A stretch of DNA of 64,000 nucleotides, taken from Salisaeta longa DSM 21114. GTDB taxonomy: Bacteria; Bacteroidota; Rhodothermia; Rhodothermales; Salinibacteraceae. Location: positions 1,076,005-1,140,004 of the forward strand of contig NZ_ATTH01000001.1 of assembly GCF_000419585.1 (NCBI RefSeq), read 5' to 3'. The notes below the pieces were generated by a model. It was not told where the DNA came from, did no database searches, and saw only the letters and a program-made list of their open reading frames with translations. The position numbers and the translations under genes are program-made. The number at the start of each line of letters is the position of its first letter. The first letter of the stretch is position 1. Shown here one piece after another: positions 44,769 to 53,208 of the stretch.

Positions 44769-47138
44769 ATGCCTATGCGTCGTCTTCTGTTGCTGCTGGT
44801 GCTTGTTGGATGGAGTGGCGCCGCGTTGCCCGCGCAGGCGCAGCGCCTCCACGTGCCCTCGGCCGAGCGTACCCTCCCGACGCCGCCCACGCGCACGCTC
44901 GCGGCCCTCGACAACGACCGCCTTGCCGCACAGACCGCCGCGCCGGCCCCCGGCGTCCCGTACCAGTACGGCACCGTCCGTCCGGTGCGCATCACCACGC
45001 AGGCCAACGGCACCTGGACCGACCTGTCCGGCGGCACGTCGGTGTGGCGCGCACGCATCGCCTCCCCCGGCGCTCGCTCGCTGAGCGCAGCGTTCTCGCG
45101 GTTTGACCTGCCCCCCGGCGCCCAGCTGTACCTCTACGGCCCCAACTACGCCACCATGCGCGGGCCCTACACCCGCCGCGACAACGCCGACGGCGGACCG
45201 TTCTGGACGCCCATTGTGCGCGCCGACGTGCTCACGCTAGAGCTGGTCGTTCCCACGGCCGCAAGGAACGACGTCACGCTGCACCTCGACCGCATCAGTC
45301 ACGGCTTTCGCGCGCTGAACCCTGCCACAGGCGGCGTGCGCGCCAAGTCTGGGGCCTGCAACGTGGATGTGGCCTGCGACGCGGCCGATCCCTGGCGCGA
45401 CCAAGTGAGCAGCGTGGGGCTGTACTCCTTCGAGTCGGGTACTGGCACCTTCGTATGCAGCGGCTCGCTCGTCAACAACGCCACCGGCAACCAGACGCCG
45501 TACGTTCTGACGGCCGAGCACTGCGTCACCACGCAGGCCACCGCCGCTACGGTGGTGTTCTACTGGAACTACGAGAACCCTACCTGCCGCGCGCCCGGTA
45601 GCGTAGCGAGCGGCTCCTCCCCCAACGACGATCCGCTGGAGCAAACGTCCACCGGGGCCTTTCTGCGCATGTCGTACGGCAACGTCGAATCTACCGGCGG
45701 CATTGCCGGACGGCCCGACGTGACGTTGCTGGAGGTGGCCGAATCGCTTCCCGTGTCCTACGATCTCTTCTTCAACGGCTGGAGCGTGGCGGGCGCCGCG
45801 CCGGTTGAGGCCGTCACCATCCATCACCCCAGCGGCGACGCAAAACGCATCAGCTTTGAATACGACCCCACAGCCATCGCGGGCTACGGCGAGGCGCCGT
45901 CTAGTGGATCGAGCACCACGCACCTGCGCATTGCAGACTGGGACCTCGGCACCACGGAGGGCGGCTCCTCGGGCTCGCCCCTCTACGACACCAACAAGCG
46001 CGTGGTGGGCGTCCTCTCGGGCGGATCGGCGGCGTGCGGCAACAACCTTCCGGACTGGTACGGCCGCATCGCCGAGGCATGGGCAGCGGGCCCTACACCC
46101 GACACGCGGCTGCGCGACTGGCTCGATCCGAACAACACCGGCATCGAGGTGCTGGACGGCCGCCCGCAAGGCGACCCGAGCGACCTTGTGGCGCCGAGTT
46201 CCCCCGCTCCGCTAGAGGCCATCGCGCTTGATGCTGAGGTCGCCGTGCGCCTCCGCTGGACGGCCCCCGGCGACGACGGCATGCAGGGCCAAGCCCGCTC
46301 CTACGACCTTCGGTACAGCACCGGCGGCCCCATCGACACGCCCGAGGAGTTCATTGCGGCCACCCGCGTATCGAACGTACCGCCCCCAGCGCCCCCGGGC
46401 ACCGAGCAATCGGTGGTTGTCGATAATCTGGCGCCCGAGCAGGCCTACTACTTTGCCCTTGTGGCGTACGATGACGGCAACAACCGCTCAGAGCGCGTCT
46501 ACACCACGACGCCCCTTACGCTGCCCGACAACATCCCGCCGGGCGCAGTAAACGACCTGGCCCTCTCGGTGACCAACGATGGGCAGGCCATTGCTGTCTC
46601 GTGGACCGCCGCGGGCGACGATGGGCAGGAGCGCCGCGCCAGCGCCTACGACGTGCGCTACGCCACGCGCCCCATCCAGTCGACGGCCGACTTTGCCGCT
46701 GCTACGCCGCTTACCAATCCGCCGCAGCCCAGCACGCCGGGCGCCACCGACCGCGCCACCGTAGACGGCCTAGCGCAGGGCGTGCCGTACTACTTTGCCG
46801 TGCGCGTGATTGACAACGTCGGCAACACGTCGGCCCTTACCACAAGCAATGAAAACCGGATCTTGGTGGACGGCGACGTGCTGGCCAGCGTGCCGGCGCC
46901 CAACCCCGCCACACAGCAGATGCGCCTGCGCTTTGCCGTGCGCACCGAGCAGCGCGTGCAGGTGCGCCTCTACGATACGTTGGGCCGCCTGGTGCGCCGC
47001 ATCTTTGACGGCCCCGTGCCGGCCAACCAGGAGCGCCGGGTAACGGTGCCGGTGGGCGATCTGGCCGCTGGTACCTACTTCATCCGCTACACCACCGAGC
47101 AGACGGCCCGCACGCGCACGGTGGCCATCGTGCACTGA
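44769..47138 (+). CDS. Secreted trypsin-like protease with fibronectin III domains and type IX-like sorting tail
   Basis: Protein of 789 residues from MPMRRLLLL with a signal peptide (LLLLLVLVGWSGAALPAQAQ). A pro-region is followed by an S1 fold like lysyl endopeptidase, with catalytic His in LTAEHCV (about 253), Asp in RPDVTLLEV (about 317) and Ser in TEGGSSGSPLYD (about 402). Two fibronectin III-like units follow, each starting with a RLRWTAPGDDG or VSWTAAGDDG segment and ending in QAYYFALVAYDD or YYFAVRVIDN. The last 80 residues (SVPAPNPATQQMRLRFAV, then TLGRLVRR and AAGTYFIRYT) look like a Por/type IX sorting domain. Confidence 0.87.
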   Translation: MPMRRLLLLLVLVGWSGAALPAQAQRLHVPSAERTLPTPPTRTLAALDNDRLAAQTAAPAPGVPYQYGTVRPVRITTQANGTWTDLSGGTSVWRARIASPGARSLSAAFSRFDLPPGAQLYLYGPNYATMRGPYTRRDNADGGPFWTPIVRADVLTLELVVPTAARNDVTLHLDRISHGFRALNPATGGVRAKSGACNVDVACDAADPWRDQVSSVGLYSFESGTGTFVCSGSLVNNATGNQTPYVLTAEHCVTTQATAATVVFYWNYENPTCRAPGSVASGSSPNDDPLEQTSTGAFLRMSYGNVESTGGIAGRPDVTLLEVAESLPVSYDLFFNGWSVAGAAPVEAVTIHHPSGDAKRISFEYDPTAIAGYGEAPSSGSSTTHLRIADWDLGTTEGGSSGSPLYDTNKRVVGVLSGGSAACGNNLPDWYGRIAEAWAAGPTPDTRLRDWLDPNNTGIEVLDGRPQGDPSDLVAPSSPAPLEAIALDAEVAVRLRWTAPGDDGMQGQARSYDLRYSTGGPIDTPEEFIAATRVSNVPPPAPPGTEQSVVVDNLAPEQAYYFALVAYDDGNNRSERVYTTTPLTLPDNIPPGAVNDLALSVTNDGQAIAVSWTAAGDDGQERRASAYDVRYATRPIQSTADFAAATPLTNPPQPSTPGATDRATVDGLAQGVPYYFAVRVIDNVGNTSALTTSNENRILVDGDVLASVPAPNPATQQMRLRFAVRTEQRVQVRLYDTLGRLVRRIFDGPVPANQERRVTVPVGDLAAGTYFIRYTTEQTARTRTVAIVH

Positions 47139-47233
47139 GATCCTGCGTTGCCCCCCGCTGCACCGACCTCGGATTCCTGCGACAGGTTCGGTGTGCCGCC
47201 GTTTTCGTTTACGTTTGCACAACCCCTTCGGCT

Positions 47234-48355
47234 ATGCATCATCTGCTACGGCCAGCGCTTCGCTGGGGCGTCATCGCCCTGCTTCTAGTGGCCACCGGTT
47301 GCCTCCCGCACGGCTGCCGCCGCTCGCTCAGCGACGCCGTCACGCCCACCGACTCGCTGTCGCGAACCGTTGCGGCTTCGGTGCCGATGGATACATTGCG
47401 TGCGCAGTGGCATGTTGATGCGGTGGACGATCAGCGGCTGGGGTTTCCGCGCACCGTTCGCTTTCGGCCCGACGGTGCGGTGGTACTCTCGGATGCCGAA
47501 CGCAACGCGCTGTACACGTTTTCGGCGGGGGGCACGTTGCAGCAACGCGTGCACTCTGCGGCGCTCGACATTCCCTATCTGGCCGGACGGCGCGGCGATA
47601 CGCTGGTGGTTTACAGCGCCGGCGCTCGCGCTTTCCGCTACGTAACCGACGGCCGCGTGCTGCCCGACGCTACGCCGCTACAGGCGCCAACGGAGGCCCT
47701 GATTTACACAACGGCCGCTGACACCGCCCTGTACGCAAAAATTTTAGCTGAGGACGCTCCCGACCGCCTCGTGCGCATGGGCCGCAACGGAGCTGTGCGT
47801 GCCACAGCTGCCATCGAGGGGCCGCACTGGCGCACCGCAGGCTACCTACTCCTGTGGGGCGATTCGCTGCTGAGCCTCTCTGGCTTTCGGCCGACGGTGC
47901 GGGTGTGGCCGCGCGCGTTTGCCAGGGCCGCGCGCCCCGATACCATGCGGCTGATAGGCTTCGACTCGCCCATGCTGGAGCGCAGCTACAACTTTATGAA
48001 GGGCGACGCCGACAAGCCGCCGCTGCTCGTGGCGGCCGCCGACGCGGCTGGGCCGTACTTGTTTGTGCTCAACCTACGCCCCGGCTGGCTGCGCGTCGAC
48101 GCGTACGATCGCGCCGGGCGCCTGCAACACCGCCTGGTGGAAGCGCGCCCCGACGACAACAAAAATTTCTACCCGCGCGACATGGCCGTGCGGCGCACGC
48201 CCACCGGCTACCGCTTTGCTGTTGCCTTTACCGATCCGGTGGCGCGTCTTGCGGTGTACGACTGGGCCCTTTCCGCTCCGGCAGCGCCAGTGCCACAAGC
48301 AGCAGCGCCAGCCCCAGCGCCAGCGGCCACTGAAAAAGCTCGCGGTAGCTTGTAA
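47234..48355 (+). CDS. Lipoprotein with beta-propeller-like body
   Basis: Protein of 373 residues with a lipoprotein signal (VIALLLVATGCLPHGC). The body repeats short strand motifs such as PRTVRFRPDGAVVLSDAERN, SLSGFRPTVRVWPRAF and LRPGWLRVDAYDRAGRLQHR, as in 6-bladed NHL-type propellers of Bacteroidota. The last 40 residues are Pro/Ala-rich. Its 3' end overlaps the convergent VWA gene at 48228 by 128 nt on opposite strands. The family is not firmly recognised. Confidence 0.68.
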   Translation: MHHLLRPALRWGVIALLLVATGCLPHGCRRSLSDAVTPTDSLSRTVAASVPMDTLRAQWHVDAVDDQRLGFPRTVRFRPDGAVVLSDAERNALYTFSAGGTLQQRVHSAALDIPYLAGRRGDTLVVYSAGARAFRYVTDGRVLPDATPLQAPTEALIYTTAADTALYAKILAEDAPDRLVRMGRNGAVRATAAIEGPHWRTAGYLLLWGDSLLSLSGFRPTVRVWPRAFARAARPDTMRLIGFDSPMLERSYNFMKGDADKPPLLVAAADAAGPYLFVLNLRPGWLRVDAYDRAGRLQHRLVEARPDDNKNFYPRDMAVRRTPTGYRFAVAFTDPVARLAVYDWALSAPAAPVPQAAAPAPAPAATEKARGSL

Positions 48356-49274
48356 ACTGCTCCGTGCCCAGGGTGGTGCGCTGCAGGCGGGCGAGCGCAT
48401 CTGGCAACGCACGCAGCGGATTCTGCGCGGCCGACAGGCGAAGGTACGCGCCCGATTGCGCTAACGTACGCAAGGGCTCGGGCTGTAATCGCGAGAGGGC
48501 CACCTGTCCGCTGCTCGTTCGCTTAAAGCCCACCCGGCGCTCGTTCTCGTAGGCCGGAACCTTGCCCCCGGCGCGCGTGCCCACCCCGGCCGCGTATACC
48601 TGAATGCCGGCGTCTTGCAGCGCCTCGGCAGCGGACGACGCGTTCCCCTGATGGTACTCGCCATCGCCGACCACCAACAACACCTTTGCACGTCCAGGGG
48701 CCGACGCCGAATCGGGCGGGGCCTGCGTATCAAACGCCTGCAGCACCGCCTGCTGCATGGCGCGCATGTTCGTGCCCGGCGTGGGCATCAACGAGGGATC
48801 GGCCACGTCCAAAAAGAGCCGCAACGCATTGTAATCGGTGGTGAGGGGACACTGCACAAACCCATCGCCTGCAAACACCACGAGCCCCACGCGGTCGCCG
48901 CTAAGGTCGTTGAGCAAGCCGCGAATGGACTCCTTGGCGAGCGCCAGCCGGTGAGGCGGTACGTCTTGTACGTACATCGACGACGAGACATCGAGGGCGA
49001 TGACGAGGTCCAGGCCCTTGCGCTCGACGGTGCGGGTGGCCGTGCCCACCCGTGGCCCCATCAGCGCAACCGTCCAGCACGCCAGGGTGCCCAGCAGCAG
49101 GGCGGCGGTAAGCACGCGGCCGCCGCGCCAGGCCGTGGATAGCCGGCGCAGCAATGCGCGCTGTCCGAAGGCTTCCTCCGCCCGGTGGCGCCGCCATAGC
49201 GCCCACCCCAGCATGCCGGCAGCAACCGCCACGCTTAATCCAGCCCAACCGTACGTGGGATGCAGCCACTCCAT
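48228..49274 (-). CDS. BatB-type von Willebrand factor A membrane protein
   Basis: Protein of 348 residues: two N-terminal membrane helices (WAGLSVAVAAGMLGWALW, VLTAALLLGTLACWTVALMG), a VWA domain with the metal-dependent MIDAS motif LVIALDVSSSMYVQDV and later VVGDGEYHQG, and a C-terminal helix WPLALGLALLLVALALPERK. This is the layout of BatB/BatA proteins of Bacteroidota (aerotolerance loci), which work with MoxR ATPases. The second helix and the VWA domain face the periplasm in the usual model. It is 11 nt downstream of the batA-like gene. No moxR or DUF58 gene is in the window. Confidence 0.87.
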   Translation of the reverse strand: MEWLHPTYGWAGLSVAVAAGMLGWALWRRHRAEEAFGQRALLRRLSTAWRGGRVLTAALLLGTLACWTVALMGPRVGTATRTVERKGLDLVIALDVSSSMYVQDVPPHRLALAKESIRGLLNDLSGDRVGLVVFAGDGFVQCPLTTDYNALRLFLDVADPSLMPTPGTNMRAMQQAVLQAFDTQAPPDSASAPGRAKVLLVVGDGEYHQGNASSAAEALQDAGIQVYAAGVGTRAGGKVPAYENERRVGFKRTSSGQVALSRLQPEPLRTLAQSGAYLRLSAAQNPLRALPDALARLQRTTLGTEQFTSYRELFQWPLALGLALLLVALALPERKGPSRTPQDAPPDR

Positions 49275-49285
49275 ACAAACACGCG

Positions 49286-50230
49286 TCAGGGAAAGGATCG
49301 GAAGGGGGCCGCCTGCAGCACCACGGCGCCCGCGAGGAGCGCCAGGGCAGCGCCCAGGAACGTGGGGTAGCGCTCATCGACGTCGGTGTACACGCGGGCG
49401 TCGATGGGGCCCTGCTCCAACGCGCCGATGGTTTCGTAGATGCGCCGCAAGGCCTGCTGATTGGAGGCCTGATAGTAGCGCCCCCCGGTGCGCTGCGCGA
49501 TGGCCTGCATCGTACGGGAGGCCGCTCGCTCCTCCGCCGGTTCATCGGAGGACGAGGCCCCGCCGCCCATGTCGATGGTGTACACGCGCACGCCCAGCGC
49601 CTCGGCAATCTGCGCAGCCGTTAGCGGATCAATTTGCCCGCGGTTGCTCTCGCCATCCGTCAGCAGAATGACGATGTTGCTGGGGCCCTCGGCATCCTGC
49701 AACCGGTTGACGGCCGTTGCGAGGGCCGCGCCCATAGCGGTGCCATCTTCAATCATGCCGGTGTTTGTCTCCGTAAGCATCCGCTGCAAAAAGGCGTAGT
49801 CGAGTGTGAGGGGCGCCTGCGTAAACGCCTTGGCGGCAAACACCACGAGCCCGATGCGGTCGGACGTGCGCCCGCGGATAAAATCGGCGGCCACTTGCTG
49901 GGCCACCGCGAAGCGCGTAGGCGAAAAGTCGTCTGCCCGCATCGAGGTGGACGTATCCAGCACAAGCATGATGTTGATGCCCTCGGTGGTGCGCGTGCGG
50001 CGGACGTTTTCCACCTGCGGCCGCGCCAGGGCCACCACGGCCAGCGCAAGCGCGGCGTACCGCAGCGCGCGCGGCACCCAGCGCACGCGCACCCGCCAGG
50101 TACGCGGCACATCGGCGGCGAGCTGTGTGCTGCTCCATTGCAGCCGCGCGCCGCCGCGCCACCACTCCCATCCGGCCAACAGCGGCACCAGCGCAAGCAG
50201 CCCCAGCCACTGCGGATCGGCAAACGTCAT
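49286..50230 (-). CDS. BatA-type von Willebrand factor A membrane protein
   Basis: Protein of 314 residues. It starts with a membrane helix (WLGLLALVPLLAGWEWW), a second helix (LRYAALALAVVALARP) and a VWA domain with MIDAS residues in INIMLVLDTSTSMRADDF, VVFAAKAFTQAPLTLDY, GTAMGAALATAVNRL and VILLTDGESNRG. The C-terminus has one more helix. It is the first gene of the batA-batB pair and diverges from the tetR gene at 50513. Confidence 0.88.
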   Translation of the reverse strand: MTFADPQWLGLLALVPLLAGWEWWRGGARLQWSSTQLAADVPRTWRVRVRWVPRALRYAALALAVVALARPQVENVRRTRTTEGINIMLVLDTSTSMRADDFSPTRFAVAQQVAADFIRGRTSDRIGLVVFAAKAFTQAPLTLDYAFLQRMLTETNTGMIEDGTAMGAALATAVNRLQDAEGPSNIVILLTDGESNRGQIDPLTAAQIAEALGVRVYTIDMGGGASSSDEPAEERAASRTMQAIAQRTGGRYYQASNQQALRRIYETIGALEQGPIDARVYTDVDERYPTFLGAALALLAGAVVLQAAPFRSFP

Positions 50231-50478
50231 AGCATACTCCGTTGCATGAACAGCTGTGGACGTTCCGCATACGCCGCGCGCCGCGCTTCGTTTTCATCAC
50301 GCCAGGGCCTGCCTACGCGAGGCGTTTGGGGAACACCTATCTGTGAAGCGTAGATTAAGAGAGGCGAATAGTTTTAATTGATCCTCTGCTTGTGCAGGTT
50401 TGTGTACGTGCATCCGGTTGTTCTTTGCTCACACACCCACGACGGCTGACGAACCCCCAGCCGCTCTTGACATTTTCT

Positions 50479-50507
50479 TGACTTTCTCGTTGCTTAACAC
50501 CGTTAAT
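50479..50507 (+). promoter_or_regulatory. Promoter and likely operator of the TetR gene
   Basis: TTGACT (50479-50484), 17 bp, then GTTAAT (50502-50507). An upstream TTGACA (50467-50472) is a second possible -35. The -10 overlaps a 13-bp inverted repeat, TTAAC-ACC-GTTAA (50494-50506), a plausible binding site for the TetR protein itself. The predicted start lies at or just after the ATG (50513), so the message may be leaderless. Confidence 0.5.
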
Positions 50508-50512
50508 CGTGT

Positions 50513-51157
50513 ATGCCTAATGCTTCCTCCACCGGTCCATCCACCGCGAATGGTACGCCGGGCGACGGCGACTTGCGACGGCAGATTTTAGATACGACGC
50601 GCCACCTGCTTGTGCGCGACGGGTTCTCGAATCTTTCGATGCGCAAGATTGCACGCTCAATCGGCTACAGTGCAACGAGCATTTATCTGCATTTTGAGAG
50701 TAAGGATGCCCTGCTGCACACGCTGATTGACGAGGGCATGCAGCACCTGTACGATCGGCTGGAAGCGGCCGCTGCGGCGCACCCGCACCAACCGCTGAAC
50801 CGTTTGGAAGCGCTTTGCCGCACATTCATCGACTTCGGCCTGAGCAATCCGGAGTACTACGAGATCATGTTTCAACTGCATCCTGAGCATATGGAGCGGT
50901 ATCCGGCCGAAAAGTACCGGCGCGCGCGCCGCAACCTGGACATTATTGCTGAGACGCTGGGTGGTGGCGCGGCCTGCGGGGACCTGTCGGTAGACAACCC
51001 GCGGGTGTCTGCGAGCACGGTGTGGGCCTCGCTGCACGGCACCGTGTCGCTCTTGCTCGCCCAGCGGGTGGACGTACGCATCGACCGCACCGACTTCATC
51101 GAATCGGCCATTCAGCAGACGCTCCGCAGCTACGCAGCCCTTCCGCGCTCCGCGTAG
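50513..51157 (+). CDS. TetR family transcriptional regulator
   Basis: Protein of 214 residues. The N-terminal DNA-binding helix-turn-helix is LRRQILDTTRHLLVRDGFSN followed by LSMRKIARSIGYSATSIYLH and FESKDALLHTL. The ligand domain has the C-terminal pattern HGTVSLLLAQRVDVRIDRTD. It lies 48 nt upstream of a long-chain acyl-CoA synthetase gene, so it is a plausible fatty-acid-responsive regulator (FadR-like) of that gene. The effector is not visible from the sequence. A possible autoregulatory inverted repeat precedes it. Confidence 0.92.
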   Translation: MPNASSTGPSTANGTPGDGDLRRQILDTTRHLLVRDGFSNLSMRKIARSIGYSATSIYLHFESKDALLHTLIDEGMQHLYDRLEAAAAAHPHQPLNRLEALCRTFIDFGLSNPEYYEIMFQLHPEHMERYPAEKYRRARRNLDIIAETLGGGAACGDLSVDNPRVSASTVWASLHGTVSLLLAQRVDVRIDRTDFIESAIQQTLRSYAALPRSA

Positions 51158-51205
51158 TCGCCACCTTCCGCTTGTTCATTTAGCCAATCGCTTCGCGAAT
51201 CCTCT

Positions 51206-53110
51206 ATGCCTAGCTCCATTCATACCGCGCCAGCCACGTCGGGTCCGCCCATCCTGGGCAAAACGATCCCCGATCTTCTCTACGATGCTTGCGCGCAGTA
51301 CGAGAACCCAACGGCCCTGAACCAGCCCACCAACGGCTCATGGACGCCCACGGCGCTGGAGGATTTCCGGATACAGGCTGAGGAGATTGCGCTTGGGCTG
51401 CTGGATTTGGGCTTCACGCGGGGTGCCCGCATCGCCTTCTTGCTGGAAAGCGACGTGCACTTCTGTCGGGCCGACATGGGCTGTCTCCTCGCGGGCCTCG
51501 TCGACGTGCCGGTGTACCTGTCGACCGCGCCCGAGCAGATGGCTTACGTGATCGACCACGCCGAGGCCGAGGCGCTGATTGTGGCCAACGACGAACAGCT
51601 TGCCGTTGCGCAGAACCTGCTGCCCGAGCTGGAGCGCATCCGCGCGGTGGTGGTGCCCGATCCCGGCCCCGAAACAGAGCGGGCGTCGCTGCCTGAGGGC
51701 GTCGAGTTGTACACGATGGATGCGGTGCGCGCAATGGGCCGCGACAGCACCGACGACCAGGACGCGGCCATCGCCGATCTCCGCCAGGCAATTGCGACCG
51801 ACGACCTCGCCACCCTCATTTACACCAGCGGCACCACCGGCCAGCCCAAGGGCGTGATGCTGACGCACGAAAACATCTCGTTCAATGCGATGACGTCGCT
51901 CAGCGAGCTGACGAACTTTAAGCCGGGGCCTTCGGGGGAAGTCGTTCTGTCGTTTCTGCCGCTCACGCACATCTTTGCTCGTACGCTGCAGTACGCCTTC
52001 ATGGCCATGGGGGTGAGCATCCACTTCACCAACCCAGACGACCTCGTGGATGCCTTGCCCAAGGTGCAGCCGACCGCCTTTGCCTCGGTGCCGCGCGTGC
52101 TGGAGAAGGTGTACGCCGGCATCCAGAAGAAAATTATGGGGATGGAAGGCCTCCAGAAGTCCATTGGCACGTGGGCCATGGGTCTGGCGCGCCAGTATGC
52201 CATTGGCGAACAGCAATCGCTGGTGTACAACCTGCAGCGGACAGTGGCCGATCAGTTGGTGTTCAAGAAGTGGCGGGCCGCGCTGGGCGGACGCGTGAAG
52301 TACATCGTCATTGGCGGCGCCGCGCTGCAACCCAGCCTGGCCAACACGCTCGCAGCAGCGGGCATCACCACACTGCAGGGCTACGGCCTCACCGAAACGA
52401 GTCCGGTGATTTCGTTTACACGGCCCGAGGACAACGTACCGGGCACCGTGGGCAAGCCGCTGCCCGGCGTGGAGGTGATGATTGCCGACGACGGCGAGAT
52501 CCTCACTCGCGGCCCACATGTCATGCAGGGCTACTACAAGGCCGAAGACAAAACCGCCGCGGTAATGTCTGGCGACGACTGGTTCCACACCGGCGATGTC
52601 GGCGAATTTGATGCCAACGGCAACCTCAAGATCACCGACCGCAAAAAAGACCTGTTCAAACTCTCGACCGGAAAGTACGTCATGCCACAGCCCATCGAGA
52701 ACAAGCTGGGCAGCGAGCCGCTGGTCGACAAGGCCGTGGTGGTGGGCAACAGCCGGAAGTTTTGCGCGGCGCTCATCTTTCCCACCGAAGACCAGGTACG
52801 TGCCTACGCCAAAGAGATGGACCTCGACAGCAGCCAGCCGTTTGCCGATTTGCTGGAAGAGCCGGCCATGATTGAACAGTTCCAGCAGCTCGTCGACAAC
52901 GCGAACGAGGGCATGGACCACTGGTCGACCGTAAAGCGCTTCGCCCTCATTCCCGACGAACTCACCATCGAGTCGGGGCTGCTCACGCCAACGCTCAAGG
53001 TAAAACGCCCGCAGATGCGGGAGACGTACGCCGAAGAAATCGAGGCGCTGTACGCCGACGATGCCGACACGCCGCGCACTACCGCCAAGCAGGCCGTCAT
53101 TGTGGCATAA
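51206..53110 (+). CDS. Long-chain acyl-CoA synthetase (AMP-dependent)
   Basis: Protein of 634 residues of the ANL superfamily. Signatures: LIYTSGTTGQPKGVMLTHEN (P-loop), FLPLTHIFARTLQ, GGAALQPSLANTLAAAGITT, LQGYGLTETSPVISF, DDWFHTGDVGEFDANGNL and ITDRKKDLFKLSTGKYV (A5-A8). This is the FadD15-like group with a long linker. It activates long-chain fatty acids by way of an acyl-adenylate. The upstream TetR gene probably controls it. There is no beta-oxidation gene next to it. Confidence 0.95.
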   Translation: MPSSIHTAPATSGPPILGKTIPDLLYDACAQYENPTALNQPTNGSWTPTALEDFRIQAEEIALGLLDLGFTRGARIAFLLESDVHFCRADMGCLLAGLVDVPVYLSTAPEQMAYVIDHAEAEALIVANDEQLAVAQNLLPELERIRAVVVPDPGPETERASLPEGVELYTMDAVRAMGRDSTDDQDAAIADLRQAIATDDLATLIYTSGTTGQPKGVMLTHENISFNAMTSLSELTNFKPGPSGEVVLSFLPLTHIFARTLQYAFMAMGVSIHFTNPDDLVDALPKVQPTAFASVPRVLEKVYAGIQKKIMGMEGLQKSIGTWAMGLARQYAIGEQQSLVYNLQRTVADQLVFKKWRAALGGRVKYIVIGGAALQPSLANTLAAAGITTLQGYGLTETSPVISFTRPEDNVPGTVGKPLPGVEVMIADDGEILTRGPHVMQGYYKAEDKTAAVMSGDDWFHTGDVGEFDANGNLKITDRKKDLFKLSTGKYVMPQPIENKLGSEPLVDKAVVVGNSRKFCAALIFPTEDQVRAYAKEMDLDSSQPFADLLEEPAMIEQFQQLVDNANEGMDHWSTVKRFALIPDELTIESGLLTPTLKVKRPQMRETYAEEIEALYADDADTPRTTAKQAVIVA

Positions 53111-53208
53111 GCGGCACGCACGCGGGCATTTACGGCCACGGCATGGATCCCACAGCGACGGTCGCGGTTGAGTGCATCGCTTCTGCTGTTTGGTAATGGA
53201 CGCTTTGC

